From the NCBI GenBank assembly GCA_035713725.1, contig DASTMZ010000115.1, forward strand, positions 1 to 15,839: a stretch of 15,839 bases of DNA, in the 5' to 3' direction. Each line of letters opens with the position of its first letter. Position 1 is the stretch's first letter. Of this stretch, positions 15,013-15,839 are shown piece after piece. Below the pieces are notes generated by a model that was not told the origin of the DNA, did no database searches, and was given only the letters and a program-made list of their open reading frames with translations. The stretch comes from DASQPR01 sp035713725 (lineage in GTDB: Bacteria; Actinomycetota; Actinomycetes; Mycobacteriales; Micromonosporaceae). The position numbers and the translations under genes were made by a program.

Positions 15013-15839
15013 ATGACCATCGCGCATGCGATCGGGCGGGCCTGGCTCTCGACGGGCGGTGCCGAGGGCGAGACCACCGGTGCGCAGAACTACGACGAAT
15101 TCGCCGACGAAGCGGAGATCACCGAGATCATCTCGGCGAATCCGACGAGCGCGCTCGCCGTGGAGATGCCGCATCGTGCGCCGGAGAGCGTCGGACGTAC
15201 CTTCGCCGAGTCGCTCGCGGACGCGTCCGCGCGGTTGAACGCGGCTAAGAGCGGCGGTCACTACCTGCCCTACGACGATGTCGCCGTGGTCTACGGCATC
15301 ACCGCGCCGGACGGCACGACGGCCTATGGCCTGTGGTGCATGGTGGACACCGATCAGATCTCCACGAGCGAAGACGAACCGGGCCTGGTGATCCGCAACG
15401 AGGATGTGTTCATCGACAAGGTCCGGGAACGCGTCGCGCTGGTCGAGCACATCGGACACCTGCTGTCGCCGGTCTTGCTGATCGCGACCGATCAGGCGCC
15501 GGCCCTACAGGAGGCGCTCGCGCTCACCGCACACGAGTTCGGCACGCCGGTCGTCAGCGACACCGACCAGGCCGGGCGCCGCCACGAGATCTGGCCGGTG
15601 CTGACCGCGGATCGTCGCGACGAACTGCTCGCCGTCGCAGGCTCGGCCGAGCTCATCGTGGCCGACGGCAACCACCGCAGCCTCGCGGCGCAGATGGCCA
15701 AGCTGCCACGGTTCCTCGCGGTCATCACGACACCCGAGTCGGTGGAGATCCAGGCGTACCACCGGTTGATCGCCTCGGCGCCCGCGGTGAGCGAGCTGGT
15801 CGAACGCCTGCGGACCGCGGGTGCCGAGATCACTGCGCT
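15013..15839 (+). CDS. DUF1015 family protein (3' truncated by window)
   Basis: 275 complete codons are visible before the window ends; there is no stop in this frame. The family runs to about 400 residues. Recognisable blocks: AQNYDEFADEAEITEII near residues 25-41, NPTSALAVEMPHR (~43-55), the SLADASARL helix, LPYDDVAVVYGI, and the signature ADGNHRSLAAQMA, equivalent to the DGHHR motif that defines DUF1015 (COG4198); the first His is replaced by Asn here. It is a soluble protein of unknown biochemistry, sometimes found next to amino-acid or serine-metabolism genes in other bacteria. ATG 15013 is the first possible start, because TAG at 15001 closes the frame. It is probably transcribed from its own leaderless promoter rather than as part of an operon with the DsbA-like gene, given the 184-bp gap. 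Confidence 0.88.
   Translation, partial: MTIAHAIGRAWLSTGGAEGETTGAQNYDEFADEAEITEIISANPTSALAVEMPHRAPESVGRTFAESLADASARLNAAKSGGHYLPYDDVAVVYGITAPDGTTAYGLWCMVDTDQISTSEDEPGLVIRNEDVFIDKVRERVALVEHIGHLLSPVLLIATDQAPALQEALALTAHEFGTPVVSDTDQAGRRHEIWPVLTADRRDELLAVAGSAELIVADGNHRSLAAQMAKLPRFLAVITTPESVEIQAYHRLIASAPAVSELVERLRTAGAEITA

Overview
This window comes from a high-GC actinobacterium. The evidence is the strong G/C bias at third codon positions, frequent GTG/TTG starts, and gene families typical of the group: a group II truncated haemoglobin, a class F-like sortase, a DUF5130 protein, a Rv2466c-like mycothiol-type oxidoreductase and TANNNT-type -10 boxes with likely leaderless starts. The set ettA / thioesterase / glbO / HNH protein / pepN / Rv2466c-like reductase recalls, from memory, the Mycobacterium tuberculosis Rv2466c-Rv2477c neighbourhood, so most of the window is probably ancestral actinobacterial chromosome rather than a mobile island. 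The genus cannot be told from what is visible.

Layout. (1) 1-2590 (+): a tightly packed, overlapping operon with the 3' part of ettA, two tandem hotdog-fold thioesterases and an unknown protein carrying an acidic pentapeptide repeat. (2) 2591-3385: a stem-loop-rich leader and a YbjN-domain gene, ended by a strong hairpin facing glbO. (3) 3451-6843 (-): glbO, an MFS exporter with a long hydrophilic C-terminal tail, and an MscS-type channel. (4) 6998-7519 (+): an HNH protein, divergent from the MscS gene, followed by a four-copy 17-bp tandem repeat. (5) 7580-8761 (-): a two-gene cassette of a secreted, tail-anchored Ig-like protein followed 9 bp later by a class F-like sortase. (6) 8878-10224 (-): kynureninase, with its 3' end duplicated just downstream. 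(7) 10397-11150 (+): a small membrane protein overlapping a DUF5130 gene. (8) 11344-13920 (-): aminopeptidase N, separated from the DUF5130 gene by a 24-bp-arm inverted repeat. (9) 14199-15839 (+): a DsbA-like reductase with a CPWA active site, a two-copy 34-bp repeat, and a DUF1015 gene that runs off the window and looks leaderless.

Most genes are housekeeping or envelope functions: translation control (EttA), acyl-CoA thioester hydrolysis, oxygen/redox handling (GlbO, DsbA-like), osmotic relief (MscS), peptide and tryptophan-catabolite turnover (PepN, KynU) and surface display (sortase plus candidate substrate). The parts least explained by known families are the sortase/substrate pair, whose candidate sorting signal is non-LPXTG and whose sortase seems to lack the usual Arg, the repeat-filled intergenic regions, and the unknown genes at 1901 and 10397. 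I found no CRISPR array, tRNA, rRNA, insertion sequence or phage gene.
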